Assembly: GCF_000423105.1 (NCBI RefSeq)
Contig: NZ_AUHI01000004.1
Location: forward strand, 1-64,000
Length of the DNA stretch: 64,000 nt
From: Halalkalibacillus halophilus DSM 18494
GTDB lineage: Bacteria > Bacillota > Bacilli > Bacillales > Alkalibacillaceae
Reading direction: 5' to 3'
Positions 18,153 through 26,787 of this stretch are shown here, one piece after another. A program made the translations under genes and the position numbers. The first letter of the stretch is position 1. The number at the start of each line of letters is the position of its first letter. Below the pieces are notes generated by a model, which had not been told where the DNA came from, did not search any database, and worked only from the letters and a program-made list of their open reading frames with translations.

Positions 18153-18929
18153 ATGAATTTTTCTTTAGAAGGTCGTACGTATATCGTGATGGGTGTAGCA
18201 AATAAGAGAAGTATCGCGTGGGGAATTGCAAAAGCGTTGCATGATTCTGGCGCACGCTTAATTTTCACATATGCTACAGAACGTTTTGAAAAACCAGTTC
18301 GTGACTTAGCAGAAAGTTTGGACCGTGACGATTCATTATTTTATGAGTGTGATGTAACAGACGATGAGGCGATTAATGAAACATTTACTAACATTAAAAA
18401 TGATGTCGGTGTAGTCCATGGTTTAGCGCACTGTATTGCGTTTGCAAATCGTGATGAGTTAAAAGGTGAATTTATTGATACATCACGGGAAGGCTTTTTA
18501 TTAGCACAGAATATTAGTGCCTTCTCCCTCGCTGCAGTATCTAGAGCTGCTCGGGATGTCATGACTGAGGGCGGAAGTATCATGACACTTACTTATCTAG
18601 GTGGCGAACGTGTTGTAGAGAATTATAATGTGATGGGTGTTGCAAAAGCTAGCTTAGACATGACGATGCGTTATGCAGCGAACGATTTAGGAAAGTATGG
18701 TATTCGTGTCAATGCAATTTCTGCTGGCCCAATCCGTACACTATCTGCAAAAGGTGTAGGCGACTTTAATTCTATTTTAAAAGAAATTGAAGAACGTGCT
18801 CCTCTAAGAAAAGCTGTTACACAAGAGGAAGTAGGAGATGTCGCTTACTTCTTAATGAGTGATTTATCTAGAGGGATTACCGGTGAGATACTCCATGTTG
18901 ATTCAGGGTATAGCATTCTAGGTAAGTAA
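18153..18929 (+). CDS. fabI: Enoyl-[acyl-carrier-protein] reductase FabI
   Basis: 258 residues, normal for FabI. The nucleotide-binding start is GVANKRSIAWGIAKAL. The catalytic pair Y158-x6-K165 is in ENYNVMGVAKASLD, with Y148 nearby, and the substrate-loop region AGPIRTLSAKGV follows. It performs the last reductive step of each fatty-acid elongation cycle. An AGGAGG site precedes the ATG. The operator in front ties it to FapR. cotO follows, as in Bacillus subtilis. Confidence 0.95.
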   Translation: MNFSLEGRTYIVMGVANKRSIAWGIAKALHDSGARLIFTYATERFEKPVRDLAESLDRDDSLFYECDVTDDEAINETFTNIKNDVGVVHGLAHCIAFANRDELKGEFIDTSREGFLLAQNISAFSLAAVSRAARDVMTEGGSIMTLTYLGGERVVENYNVMGVAKASLDMTMRYAANDLGKYGIRVNAISAGPIRTLSAKGVGDFNSILKEIEERAPLRKAVTQEEVGDVAYFLMSDLSRGITGEILHVDSGYSILGK

Positions 18930-18950
18930 AATATACATTAGCGGTGATTT

Positions 18951-18979
18951 CACTTCTGACAAGCAACTCGCATAAATTA
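18951..18979 (+). promoter_or_regulatory. SigK-like promoter of cotO
   Basis: CAC at 18951-18953 and CATAAATTA at 18971-18979 are 17 bases apart, close to the SigK pattern (AC near -35, CATAnnnTA near -10). Late mother-cell expression would fit a coat gene. Confidence 0.55.
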
Positions 18980-19010
18980 GGTTGTAAGCCTAATTGAGAG
19001 GAGTTTATCC

Positions 19011-19388
19011 ATGTCAGATCATCAAGTGAGACCACCGCTTTTATTTGTATCTAGCAAGATTCATACGACACCTCAAGTTCAAGCACAATCTCAATATTAC
19101 AGTAATCATAAAAAGGACAAAGATGAAAAAAAACAACAGGAAGAATCTAATGAAACAGGTCGTAAAAAGTTTCAACAGATGTCCTTAGATGACCGTTTTC
19201 GTTACATTTCTGAGTTACCAAGCATTATGCCAAAAATGAAGTGTGAAGTTGTGACCGAGGAGCAAGCATACACAGGGATAGTAGATTTAATCGATGAAAG
19301 AATGCTTGTGTTAAAAATAATAGAAAATGGTATGAAAATTAAAATTAAACGGGATTCTATTATGGATATAAAGTTAGTCGGATTTTAA
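19011..19388 (+). CDS. cotO: Spore coat protein CotO family
   Basis: 125 residues. N-terminus RPPLLFVSSKIHTTPQVQAQ resembles CotO starts. A hydrophilic Lys/Glu/Gln-rich middle (about 35-60) is followed by a conserved-looking C-terminal part (MSLDDRFRYISELPSIMPKM, then beta-rich). CotO is a morphogenetic protein of the outer coat. The position after fabI and beside a CotY/CotZ gene agrees with the Bacillus subtilis fabI-cotO-cotZ order. GAGAGGAG precedes the ATG. Confidence 0.8.
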   Translation: MSDHQVRPPLLFVSSKIHTTPQVQAQSQYYSNHKKDKDEKKQQEESNETGRKKFQQMSLDDRFRYISELPSIMPKMKCEVVTEEQAYTGIVDLIDERMLVLKIIENGMKIKIKRDSIMDIKLVGF

Positions 19389-19440
19389 TATGAACTATTA
19401 TAAATAACAATTACCTTTATGTAATTAAACGATAAGAAAA

Positions 19441-19471
19441 AGAAGAGCCTACCATGGCTCTTCTTTTTTTA
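19441..19471. terminator. Terminator between convergent coat genes
   Basis: AGAAGAGCC and GGCTCTTCT form a 9-bp stem with loop TACCAT and an eight-T tract on the plus strand. A-rich DNA on the left side lets it also serve the minus strand. Confidence 0.85.
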
Positions 19472-19918
19472 TCCTAATGCTCTTACTGCAGGTAGACATG
19501 TGACATGGCAGAAGCATTTTAAATCAACGGTAATACAAATTCCAGTCGCTCTTAAATTTGCTGTTTTCTGTTTCGTTGGATCTTGGAAATTCGACTGAGA
19601 ATCGGAAGGATCTCTTAATAATTCCAGTGTGGCACAACAATCTTTATCTACTTTCTTTACTCGGAAATAGAAGCTTGCTAGGACCGTTTTTTGCTGATCA
19701 TTTCGTACACCATACCCTTTAAATGTTTTGCATTCACAATAAAGGAGGACAGGTACAGTATCTAATCCGGTAGGGGAACTAACATCTCCGAGTAAATCTT
19801 GAATCGATTGCTCACACCCAATATCACACTCCTCCACAATATCACTTTGCGCATCAACGATTTGACGCAATATGTCACAAACACAATTTTCTGTTTGGTG
19901 CTTTTCACGACAAGACAT
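19469..19918 (-). CDS. CotY/CotZ-family cysteine-rich spore coat protein
   Basis: 149 residues with 13 cysteines (for example C3, C12, C14, C31, C35, C61, C63, C94, C95 and a C-terminal CFCHVTC). The start NCVCDILRQIVDAQ and the phrase VLLYCECKTFKGYGVR are characteristic of CotY, CotZ and ExsY, which self-assemble into disulphide-linked crust or exosporium layers. Which paralogue it is cannot be settled. AGGAGA lies before the ATG. A SigK-like promoter lies 42 bases upstream of the start. Confidence 0.88.
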   Translation of the reverse strand: MSCREKHQTENCVCDILRQIVDAQSDIVEECDIGCEQSIQDLLGDVSSPTGLDTVPVLLYCECKTFKGYGVRNDQQKTVLASFYFRVKKVDKDCCATLELLRDPSDSQSNFQDPTKQKTANLRATGICITVDLKCFCHVTCLPAVRALG

Positions 19919-19959
19919 AATTCGTCTCCTTTCTAGTCATATGACCTTTGTTACGTTAA

Positions 19960-19988
19960 TAATGTATGTCGCCTAATTTGATTTGTGT
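19960..19988 (-). promoter_or_regulatory. SigK-like promoter of the CotY/CotZ gene
   Basis: On the minus strand ACAC (19988-19985) and CATACATTA (19968-19960) are separated by 16 bases, matching the SigK consensus. Confidence 0.6.
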
Positions 19989-20107
19989 GGGCGAATGTAT
20001 ATTTTTAAAGGAAAGTAACAGTCTTTTATAAGGGCACTTACCTAGTCTAACTTTAGACATTTGCATATAGTAATAGAGAACGCAAGAAACAAAAGGGAGT
20101 GAAAGAT

Positions 20108-20317
20108 GTGTCAGATGAAAAGAAGGAGATTCATGTAAAGGATTTAATCATAAAGGCAGACAATGTGCACTTTGAACCTGTGGAAAGAAAATCAGATCCT
20201 TGGTTTGGTGCAAGAGAGGCTGAAGTTCCTCCGCATCATGAGGAACACACACACGAAGAGCCCGTAGACCATAAGGAAGATGATGAAGAACGCCGACCGC
20301 CATTTTTCTGGATATAA
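20108..20317 (+). CDS. Small hydrophilic protein of the coat-gene region
   Basis: 69 residues from the GTG at 20108, eight bases after AAAGGGAG; another GTG at 20099 overlaps that site. It begins MSDEKKEIHVKDLIIKADNV, then has DPWFG, a His/Glu-rich acidic stretch (HHEEHTHEE) and ends RRPPFFWI. No membrane segment or signal peptide. I do not recognise a family; the neighbourhood (cotO, CotY/CotZ) makes a sporulation role plausible but unproven. Its own terminator follows at once. Confidence 0.7.
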   Translation: MSDEKKEIHVKDLIIKADNVHFEPVERKSDPWFGAREAEVPPHHEEHTHEEPVDHKEDDEERRPPFFWI

Positions 20318-20323
20318 TGTATG

Positions 20324-20350
20324 GAGCTCGCTAAATTGCGAGCTCTTTTT
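20324..20350 (+). terminator. Intrinsic terminator
   Basis: GAGCTCGC (20324-20331) and GCGAGCTC (20338-20345) form a perfect stem followed by T5. Confidence 0.85.
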
Positions 20351-20467
20351 CATTTTTCCAATGGTAATCTAATAGGTGAGACAGATTATACCTTGAAAAG
20401 TAATACGAAATACGAATACTTTATAAGAAATAAGGGTATAGAAAAAGTAACGAAGGAGGTAGGTTGT

Positions 20468-20827
20468 ATGGGTTATATTCCACCGGTTCATCAGAATCAC
20501 TATAGCCAGTACCATCGAAGAGTGATTGGAGAAACTAAACCAACCATCTCATTGGACCGAACTTTCCGAACAGAACTCGAAGGTAGATTAAGAAAGCGCC
20601 GTGAAGAGCTAGAGGATGAGCGCAAACAATTAATCGAAAGAAGAAAACAATATAAGTCTGTCCAAGACGACAGTGATGACACTGATCAGAACAATCAAAA
20701 TAGCAAGAAACAAAGTGAATTAAAACAGCATTTATATACGCCTGAAGAGATTGATGCTTTTAAGTCAAGACATCAAAAAGTAAGAAAACAAACAGGAAAA
20801 GGAAGGCATTTTAGCGAATCAATCTAA
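20468..20827 (+). CDS. Uncharacterised charged protein
   Basis: 119 residues from ATG 20468, just after AAGGAGGTAGG. A longer frame from 20321 would run through the preceding terminator and is rejected. It starts MGYIPPVHQNHYSQYHRR, is followed by an Arg/Glu-rich probable helix (about 35-68, RLRKRREELEDERKQL), then a polar Asp/Asn/Gln linker and a basic end. No membrane segment. A soluble, coil-like protein of unknown function, possibly spore-associated by position. Confidence 0.7.
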   Translation: MGYIPPVHQNHYSQYHRRVIGETKPTISLDRTFRTELEGRLRKRREELEDERKQLIERRKQYKSVQDDSDDTDQNNQNSKKQSELKQHLYTPEEIDAFKSRHQKVRKQTGKGRHFSESI

Positions 20828-20857
20828 AAGAAACATTTTTAGAAGGAGTTTGTTAAA

Positions 20858-21754
20858 ATGAAGCAACTAAATGATTCATGTTATGTATTTGAAAGCGCCG
20901 TCAATATTGGTTATGTGCATAAAGGGAATTATGGAATGTTAATTGATGCAGGTATTGATCAATCGAGCATACGTAAAGTAATTAGAGAATTAGATGAAGC
21001 GAATCTTCCTATTACTCATTTATTTATTACCCATGCCCATGCAGACCATTATGGCGGCGCTAATTATGCAAAGAAGAAGCTTGATTTAAAAGTAATTGCA
21101 CCTACATTAGAAGCTGCAATTTTAGAAAATTCCATACTAGAGCCTATTTATATGTTACAAGGAAACTTTCCTTTAACAGAAATTCGAAATAAGTTTTTAG
21201 AAGGTCCGCCTGTTCAAGTAGATATAACGGTCGAATCAGGTATACAAAAATTAGATAACCATTTCGAAGTTGAATTAATAGCTACTCCAGGTCATAGTTA
21301 TCATCAGTTAGCTGTCGGTATTGATGGAATTTTATACGCTGCAGATAGTTATTTTGGTAAAGAAGAAATTTTAAAACATAAGATTCCCTTTATTACTTCA
21401 GCAGATCAAACGTTAGCTAGTTTAGAAATGTTACTCGAAAAAGAATTTTCTGGATCTGTGCCAGGGCATGGACCGTATGAAGAAAACTTTAAAAGTACTA
21501 TTCAAAAAAATATTGAAGTACATCAAGATATTTTAGAAGAAGTAAAAACAATGGTTGCATGTAGTCAGGGTGGAATCACCCATGAAAATATAGTAGCTGA
21601 AATGATGGAAAAGTATCATATCAAAGCTGATCAGTTATCCTTATTTCTACTTCACCGAACAGCAATAACTGCTTACATTACGTCATTAATTGAAACTGGC
21701 GAAATTGTATCTATTATTAAAAATTATCGCTGGATGTATCAATTAAATGAGTAA
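20858..21754 (+). CDS. MBL-fold metallo-hydrolase
   Basis: 298 residues. The metal-binding motif H59-x-H61-x-D63-H64 (THAHADHYGG) is complete, with a further ligand region TPGHSYHQ (about 145), AADSYFG and GHGPYEE. The C-terminal third (about 225-298) looks like a winged-helix extension, as in hydrolases of the YflN/glyoxalase-II-like group. The substrate is unknown. GAAGGAG precedes the ATG. It converges on the DUF421 gene with 1 base between stops. Confidence 0.88.
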   Translation: MKQLNDSCYVFESAVNIGYVHKGNYGMLIDAGIDQSSIRKVIRELDEANLPITHLFITHAHADHYGGANYAKKKLDLKVIAPTLEAAILENSILEPIYMLQGNFPLTEIRNKFLEGPPVQVDITVESGIQKLDNHFEVELIATPGHSYHQLAVGIDGILYAADSYFGKEEILKHKIPFITSADQTLASLEMLLEKEFSGSVPGHGPYEENFKSTIQKNIEVHQDILEEVKTMVACSQGGITHENIVAEMMEKYHIKADQLSLFLLHRTAITAYITSLIETGEIVSIIKNYRWMYQLNE

Positions 21755-21755
21755 G

Positions 21756-22451
21756 TTAACCAGATTGAGTTGGGGAAACTGCAGTAGGTAGGATGTAAAA
21801 TCCATTTTCCTTACTCCATTCTGCATACATAATTTCACTTAGATCTAATCCTTGAAGATTTAATTCTTTGAGGATTTTTTGTTTTGTTAAAGAAGTTTCT
21901 TTTAAGTTTTCAACTATTATTTGCCCATCCGAAATAATAGTGATGGGTAATTCTACTGTTTTAGGTGCTTGATTTAGTACCTCATTGGTTGGTGTTTGGT
22001 GAAGATATTTTTTTACCACATTGATGGTGCCATTTGTTTCAAAAACTGCGAATTCAACTTCTTGTAGGGAAAAAACCCCTTTATCTCTCAATAAATGCAT
22101 CAGTTGGTTAATGTCAAGTTTTGACTTTTTCATTACTTCTCTTTGAATTTTTCCTCTTCTAATTATAAGAGAGGGAGCACCTTCCAAGAGCTTTCGAGTT
22201 CTTCTGAATTTTTGTGTAACTAGTTCGGTAAAATAAATCAGGATACCCCATAACCCTACTGCATAAAGGATCATGCTAATTCCTACTTCGGGGTCGAAAA
22301 GCGCATTACCGACTAGCTCTCCAAGCACTAATGCAGCAATGAAGTCAAAGGCAGTAATCTGTGTGATTTGTGACTTCCCTAGTAACTTAGTTAATGTAAA
22401 CAAGGCAGTGAAACCTACTAAAGTTTCAACGGTTATTCTCATGAAGTCCAT
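21756..22451 (-). CDS. DUF421 membrane protein (YetF-like)
   Basis: About 231 residues from the ATG at 22451 (AAAGGCGGTG before it); upstream in-frame starts to 22475 overlap that site. Three N-terminal membrane helices (about 1-80, including LVGFTALFTLTKLLGKSQ and DFIAALVLGELVGNALF) are followed by two cytoplasmic DUF421-like subdomains (PSLIIRRGKI, then PITIISDGQIIVENL). YetF relatives occur in spore membranes or general membranes; the function here is unknown. Confidence 0.85.
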   Translation of the reverse strand: MDFMRITVETLVGFTALFTLTKLLGKSQITQITAFDFIAALVLGELVGNALFDPEVGISMILYAVGLWGILIYFTELVTQKFRRTRKLLEGAPSLIIRRGKIQREVMKKSKLDINQLMHLLRDKGVFSLQEVEFAVFETNGTINVVKKYLHQTPTNEVLNQAPKTVELPITIISDGQIIVENLKETSLTKQKILKELNLQGLDLSEIMYAEWSKENGFYILPTAVSPTQSG

Positions 22452-22572
22452 TGCAACACCGCCTTTTTTATTCAATAGTATGGGCGATGGATCTGGATTT
22501 CATGTATCAAAAATAAAAAACGAACAAATAACTTTTTACAAGTTACTTGCTCGCTTTGTGGTTTATAAAAAA

Positions 22573-23001
22573 TTAGAAGCTTTTTACCATAGTTACATGC
22601 GGGATTCCAGCATCCATGAATTCCTCAGAGATCACAGAATATCCTAATTGCTCGTAAAATTTAATTGCATACGTTTGAGCGTTTAGTTTAGCTTTATAAT
22701 ACCCTTCATCTCTAATATAATCTTCCATTGTTTTAATGATCTTCTGACCGTGATATTTTCCTCGCTCTTCCTCAAGAACACAGATCCGCTCTAATTTTCC
22801 AAACTCTGCAACAAAACGAAGTCGACTAGCGGCAACGGGTTGTCCAATGTCATTATGGCCAAGGAAGTGAATGGAGAAGTCATCGTGCTCATCCATTTCT
22901 TCTTCGATTGGGACATTTTGTTCTTTAACAAAAACCGTTTCACGGATTCGGTATGCTTCGTCTATTTGTTCTTTCGTTTTGGCAATACTTACTGTTAGCA
23001 T
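22573..23001 (-). CDS. yjcF: GNAT-family acetyltransferase (YjcF)
   Basis: 142 residues. The front half has AYRIRETVFVKEQNVPIEEEMDE, typical of the YjcF/ElaA subgroup. The acetyl-CoA loop is LEEERGKYHGQKIIK (about 76-90) followed by LNAQTYAIKFYEQLGY. The substrate is unknown. It lies 6 bases downstream of yjcG on the same strand, as in Bacillus subtilis (yjcF-yjcG-yjcH). Confidence 0.9.
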   Translation of the reverse strand: MLTVSIAKTKEQIDEAYRIRETVFVKEQNVPIEEEMDEHDDFSIHFLGHNDIGQPVAASRLRFVAEFGKLERICVLEEERGKYHGQKIIKTMEDYIRDEGYYKAKLNAQTYAIKFYEQLGYSVISEEFMDAGIPHVTMVKSF

Positions 23002-23007
23002 AGAAAT

Positions 23008-23532
23008 CTACCCCTTACCAAATTTAAAGGTCTCGTATACAGTCCAAGTGCCATCTTCCAACTGATACAATAATTGAAAACGATCAATAGTGTCCTTCAT
23101 ATCAAAAGTGACCATCTTTAAGCTCCCAAAAACATCAGAGTGTTCATCATCTGAAAGCGCTTGGCTAATGGTGATGTGAGGTACAAAAGAAAACTGTCGA
23201 TCATCTGGTAGATTACCTTCATGCATTCGATCATTTAGGTGAGTTAGATTGTCATTCGGTTCAACTTTTAAATAAACCGTGTTTGTTGCTGGACTAAATG
23301 AACTCACTTTTTTGATTTCAATATCAAAGGGTTCCATTTCTTTCGCAATTTTAGAAAGTTCATTAGCGATCTCATTAATCTCACTTTGTGATGCTTCGAA
23401 CCTTTCTTTTAAAGTAATATGCGGTGGAATTCTAGAATAATTTGGGTCGTAACGCATACGATAAGAATTAGCCTCATCTTGCACATCTTTTGATGGGAAT
23501 ATTGCAACTCCATAACTTAAATTCTTTGGCAT
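23008..23532 (-). CDS. yjcG: 2H phosphoesterase / 2'-5' RNA ligase-like protein (YjcG)
   Basis: 174 residues from ATG 23532, behind GGAGGGATC; frames reaching 23556 overlap the ribosome binding site. Two H-x-T motifs mark the 2H phosphoesterase fold: PPHITLKERF (about 37-46) and VPHITISQAL (about 120-129). FPSKDVQDEANSYRMRYDP is the YjcG signature. Family members act on 2',3'-cyclic or 2'-5' phosphates; the substrate is unknown. Confidence 0.9.
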   Translation of the reverse strand: MPKNLSYGVAIFPSKDVQDEANSYRMRYDPNYSRIPPHITLKERFEASQSEINEIANELSKIAKEMEPFDIEIKKVSSFSPATNTVYLKVEPNDNLTHLNDRMHEGNLPDDRQFSFVPHITISQALSDDEHSDVFGSLKMVTFDMKDTIDRFQLLYQLEDGTWTVYETFKFGKG

Positions 23533-23627
23533 AAAATGATCCCTCCATAATTTCAATTGTATAATCTCTCACATTGTGTATGATTTCTCTTCCATAGTAT
23601 AACAGAAAATTTAGAATCGATTGCAAA

Positions 23628-24359
23628 TTATTTGTCGACACCAAATATAGCTTGTATGGCATTTGGCAAATCTTTTTGCCATTGTTTCCAAGTATGTTCT
23701 CCCTCAAGTTGATGGAATTCATAATCGGCAACTTTATCTTTTAATAATTCTTGTAACTCCAAATTTGGGTTTAAGAAGTCATCAATTTCACCATTAGTGG
23801 TTTCAACTTTTTCCTCTGCATTTCCGATTGTATGATAAATTGACATCGTATCAATTTCATCTGTGTCTTGTACCATTTGTTTTAATCGTTCGTCTACATA
23901 AGGTGATTGCATAATCACTTTTCCAAATGTATTAGGGTATTTAAGTGCCGTCATTAATGAAACGGTTCCTCCTAATGAATCCCCCATTAAAATACGACAG
24001 CTTTTTACATGATAACTAGGGAGTTCTTTGTCTAATACTGGCACGACTTCAAAGCGTAAAAAACGCATATAGTCTTCTTGCTTTTCACTATCTGGATGAT
24101 ATTTATCCCACCGGTCGTAGCGATCTTTGTAGTGGATACCTGCGAAAATAGTGTTCTCAATCGTGCCATCTTTATGAAGCTTATCACTAACTCTTCCTAG
24201 ACGACCTAATTGATAATAGTCGTTACCGTCTTGAACGATACATAAATGGTATTTATATAATGGTGAATAGTTTTCTGGTCTGTAAATTGTGATTGTGAAC
24301 GTTTCGTCGAGATATGTGCTATGAATTTCACGTTCAACTGTTGTTCCATCTCTGCCCAA
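23628..24359 (-). CDS. yjcH: Alpha/beta-hydrolase esterase (YjcH)
   Basis: 243 residues from a TTG at 24359 following TGGAGG by about 7 bases. The nucleophile elbow is G126-D-S128-L-G-G (RILMGDSLGGTVS); GEHTWKQW near the end supplies the catalytic His. It resembles the esterase-D/enterochelin-esterase group. The yjcF-G-H order suggests an operon, although 95 bases separate it from yjcG. Confidence 0.88.
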   Translation of the reverse strand: MGRDGTTVEREIHSTYLDETFTITIYRPENYSPLYKYHLCIVQDGNDYYQLGRLGRVSDKLHKDGTIENTIFAGIHYKDRYDRWDKYHPDSEKQEDYMRFLRFEVVPVLDKELPSYHVKSCRILMGDSLGGTVSLMTALKYPNTFGKVIMQSPYVDERLKQMVQDTDEIDTMSIYHTIGNAEEKVETTNGEIDDFLNPNLELQELLKDKVADYEFHQLEGEHTWKQWQKDLPNAIQAIFGVDK

Positions 24360-24483
24360 AATGTATAACCTCCATTTACGTTAATTTCATCATTTATATT
24401 TTATCATAATATAAATAATTCGCGAAGATTTCGATTTAAGCGCTATGCAAGGTCTGATATACTGAATAAAAGGAGGCACAATG

Positions 24484-25044
24484 ATGTCAGATGAGAGAAA
24501 ACATATACCAAGTAATGAAGTTGAGAACGCTGCGAGAAAACAATTAGAAGAACGCGGTGTATCTATAGAAAGTATTGCAGATATCGTTTATCAAATGCAA
24601 AAACCTTATAATGAAGAACTTAGTTTAGATGATTGTGTAATGAGTGTAGACAGGGTGCTTATGAAACGTGAAATACAACATGCCATTTTAGTTGGTGTAG
24701 AGCTGGATGTATTAGCTGAAAAAGAACAATTATCTGAGCCACTTCAATCACTTGTGAAGCAAGATGAGGGGTTATTTGGAGTAGATGAAACCATCGCATT
24801 AGGAGCTGCTTTAGGGTATGGGAGCATAGCTGTAACCACTTTTGGGCATCTCGATAAAGTGAAAGTTGGTATAATTGAGAAGCTTGATACGAAAGACGGC
24901 AAACAATGTCACACTTTCTTAGATGATATTGTTGGTAGCATCGCTGCGAACGCGTCTAGCAGAATTGCCCATCGTCAAAGAGACGTCGAGGATGGATTAT
25001 CTGAAGAAGAAATTCATTTAAAAGATGAAGAGGATCGTCTATAG
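24484..25044 (+). CDS. pgpA: Phosphatidylglycerophosphatase A (YutG-like)
   Basis: 186 residues from the second of two adjacent ATGs, seven bases after AGGAGG. ARKQLEERGVSIESIADIVYQMQ and LGAALGYGSIAVTTFGHLDKVKVG are PgpA-family blocks; HTFLDDIVGSIAANASSRIAH carries the conserved acidic residues near the end. The family removes phosphate from phosphatidylglycerophosphate to give phosphatidylglycerol, the substrate of the cardiolipin synthase encoded at 5867. The Bacillus form lacks obvious membrane helices. Confidence 0.85.
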   Translation: MSDERKHIPSNEVENAARKQLEERGVSIESIADIVYQMQKPYNEELSLDDCVMSVDRVLMKREIQHAILVGVELDVLAEKEQLSEPLQSLVKQDEGLFGVDETIALGAALGYGSIAVTTFGHLDKVKVGIIEKLDTKDGKQCHTFLDDIVGSIAANASSRIAHRQRDVEDGLSEEEIHLKDEEDRL

Positions 25045-25115
25045 TATCCTTTATGAAAAGTGTAATCCTTTAAAGAGAATTAATTGAAAATTCAGTGAGA
25101 TAGGGGAGAAACATT

Positions 25116-25940
25116 GTGATAAATAGTTTACAAGATCGCATTCAATTAAATAATGGAATAAATATACCGGGGATTGGCTTAGGTGTTTATAAAGTCTGGG
25201 AAGATCAAGAAGCAGCTGACACTGTAAGGACAGCAATTAATCAAGGTTATCGTCTCATTGATACAGCTTCTTTTTACGATAATGAAGTCGGTGTTGGCCA
25301 AGGCGTCCAAGAAGCGGATGCCAATCGAGAAGATGTCTTTATTACTTCAAAAGTATGGAATGAAGAACAAGGTTATGATGAAACACTTCGAGCATTTGAG
25401 CAAAGTTTACAAAAGTTAAATATGGATTACCTTGACCTATACTTAATCCACTGGCCAGTTACAGGAAAGTATGAAGATACATGGAAAGCAATGGAGCGAC
25501 TCTATAGTGAAGGTATGATCAAATCAATAGGTGTGAGCAATTTTCATAAACATCATTTAGAAAAACTATTTGTAAAAGCAAATGAGAAACCCGTAGTGAA
25601 TCAAGTAGAATTTCACCCCCATTTAATTCAAAGAGAAGTGAAACAATATTGCGAAAGGGAAGACATAAAGTTGGAAGCCTGGTCCCCTTTAAAAAGAGGA
25701 CAAGTTTTGGAAGAGGATGTCATTGTCAGTTTAGCAGAGAAGTATCAGAAAACACCGGCACAGATCATTCTAAGGTGGGACATCGAACAAGAAGTAATTA
25801 CCATACCAAAATCAACAAATGAAAAAAGAATGAAGGAAAACACGGATATCTTTGATTTTCAACTAACCAAAGAAGAAGTAGAAACAATCAATAATTTACA
25901 TTGTGATAGTAGAACAGGGCCAAACCCAGACGAATTTTAG
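25116..25940 (+). CDS. Aldo/keto reductase
   Basis: 274 residues from a GTG after GGGGAG. The catalytic tetrad is D49, Y54, K79 and H112 (LIDTASFYDNE, FITSKVW, YLIHWP), with the NADPH-binding IPKSTNEKRMKEN near 230. It is similar in size and motifs to Bacillus YvgN/YtbE glyoxal and methylglyoxal reductases; the substrate is a guess. It stands alone before a strong terminator. Confidence 0.93.
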   Translation: MINSLQDRIQLNNGINIPGIGLGVYKVWEDQEAADTVRTAINQGYRLIDTASFYDNEVGVGQGVQEADANREDVFITSKVWNEEQGYDETLRAFEQSLQKLNMDYLDLYLIHWPVTGKYEDTWKAMERLYSEGMIKSIGVSNFHKHHLEKLFVKANEKPVVNQVEFHPHLIQREVKQYCEREDIKLEAWSPLKRGQVLEEDVIVSLAEKYQKTPAQIILRWDIEQEVITIPKSTNEKRMKENTDIFDFQLTKEEVETINNLHCDSRTGPNPDEF

Positions 25941-25946
25941 AGTAGA

Positions 25947-25979
25947 AGAACCTTTCATTTTAGAAAGGTTCTTTTTTTT
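25947..25979 (+). terminator. Intrinsic terminator
   Basis: Perfect AGAACCTTTC (25947-25956) and GAAAGGTTCT (25963-25972) stem followed by T8. It isolates the catabolic cluster from the gene before it. Confidence 0.9.
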
Positions 25980-26041
25980 GAGTATAGAAAGCAATCTTAT
26001 TTACAGTTTATCATTGTGAATTTTTGAACTTAATTTAATTT

Positions 26042-26134
26042 TTAAACTTTGTTCAAAAAAAGGTTGCGTAATTATTTGAACGCTGTTAATATTTTAGTTA
26101 ATAAAGAATTTTCAGATAACTTAACAGTGTTCAA
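26042..26134 (+). promoter_or_regulatory. Candidate promoter and three TetR-type operators of the catabolic cluster
   Basis: Three imperfect palindromes share the core AAC-N3-GTT: TTAAACTTTGTTCAA (26042-26056), TTGAACGCTGTTAAT (26076-26090) and CTTAACAGTGTTCAA (26120-26134). Their centres are 34 and 44 bases apart. The last two are also near-inverted copies of each other. The middle site overlaps a -35-like TTGAAC (26076-26081), 17 bases before TAATAA (26099-26104). Binding by the adjacent TetR-family protein is inferred from position and symmetry. Confidence 0.6.
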
Positions 26135-26188
26135 TTTTTTTATAACAAAATGAAAACACTTACTTAACAATAGAATAGGTGATGAAAA

Positions 26189-26782
26189 ATGCGGTTAACA
26201 GAAAGAAAAATGCAGCGAAAGCGGGAGCAAATATTACAAACAGCGATTTCTATAATTAAATCACATGGGTATAGTGGTGCGACAATGGAATTGATCTCAT
26301 CTGAGTTATTGATGACAAAAGGATCACTCTATTATTACTTCAAAAACAAAAGTGATCTTATGTATCAATGTCATAACTTTGTCCTGTCGCAGGCAATCAA
26401 GGATCATGAAGAAATCTTAGCCAAGAATCTGAACCAGCGGCAAACATTGTATGAAATGGTTTGCCTTCATATTGATTATGCCGTAGAGCAAAAAGAAACG
26501 TTTAATTTAATTATGGAACCAAAGCGCTTTTTTAAACAAGAACAATTAGAACCTGTTTTAAAGCTACGTAAAACCTATGAAACGATTTTTGACCAAACAA
26601 TTGAGAAAGGCATTAAAGCGGGAGATTTTCAATCAGATGATTATAAGGTCGCAAGGCTATTTATTTTAGGGGCAATGAACTGGATACAGCAGTGGTACAG
26701 TCCAGAAGGGCAACTAACAAAACAAGAGTTAAAAGATCTTTATTTTGATTACATCATGAAGATATTGGGAGGAAAGGAGTAG
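26189..26782 (+). CDS. TetR/AcrR-family regulator of the cluster
   Basis: 197 residues. The N-terminal helix-turn-helix spans about 8-55 (REQILQTAISIIKSHGYSGATMELISSELLMTKGSLYYYFKNKSDLM). The C-terminal ligand domain is helical and variable. It is the first gene of the cluster, five bases before the acyl-CoA synthetase gene, and palindromes lie just upstream. Repression relieved by an acyl-CoA or free acid from the pathway is likely for a FadR/PaaR-type TetR protein; the ligand is not known. Confidence 0.9.
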   Translation: MRLTERKMQRKREQILQTAISIIKSHGYSGATMELISSELLMTKGSLYYYFKNKSDLMYQCHNFVLSQAIKDHEEILAKNLNQRQTLYEMVCLHIDYAVEQKETFNLIMEPKRFFKQEQLEPVLKLRKTYETIFDQTIEKGIKAGDFQSDDYKVARLFILGAMNWIQQWYSPEGQLTKQELKDLYFDYIMKILGGKE

Positions 26783-26787
26783 ATTAG

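Noticed and set aside
20321..20467. N-terminal extension of the protein at 20468
   Set aside because: The stretch starts inside a terminator hairpin and a strong ribosome binding site lies at 20455-20465.
23148..23162. CcpA cre-like TGAAAGCGCTT
   Set aside because: The right half does not match the consensus and the site is inside the yjcG coding region.
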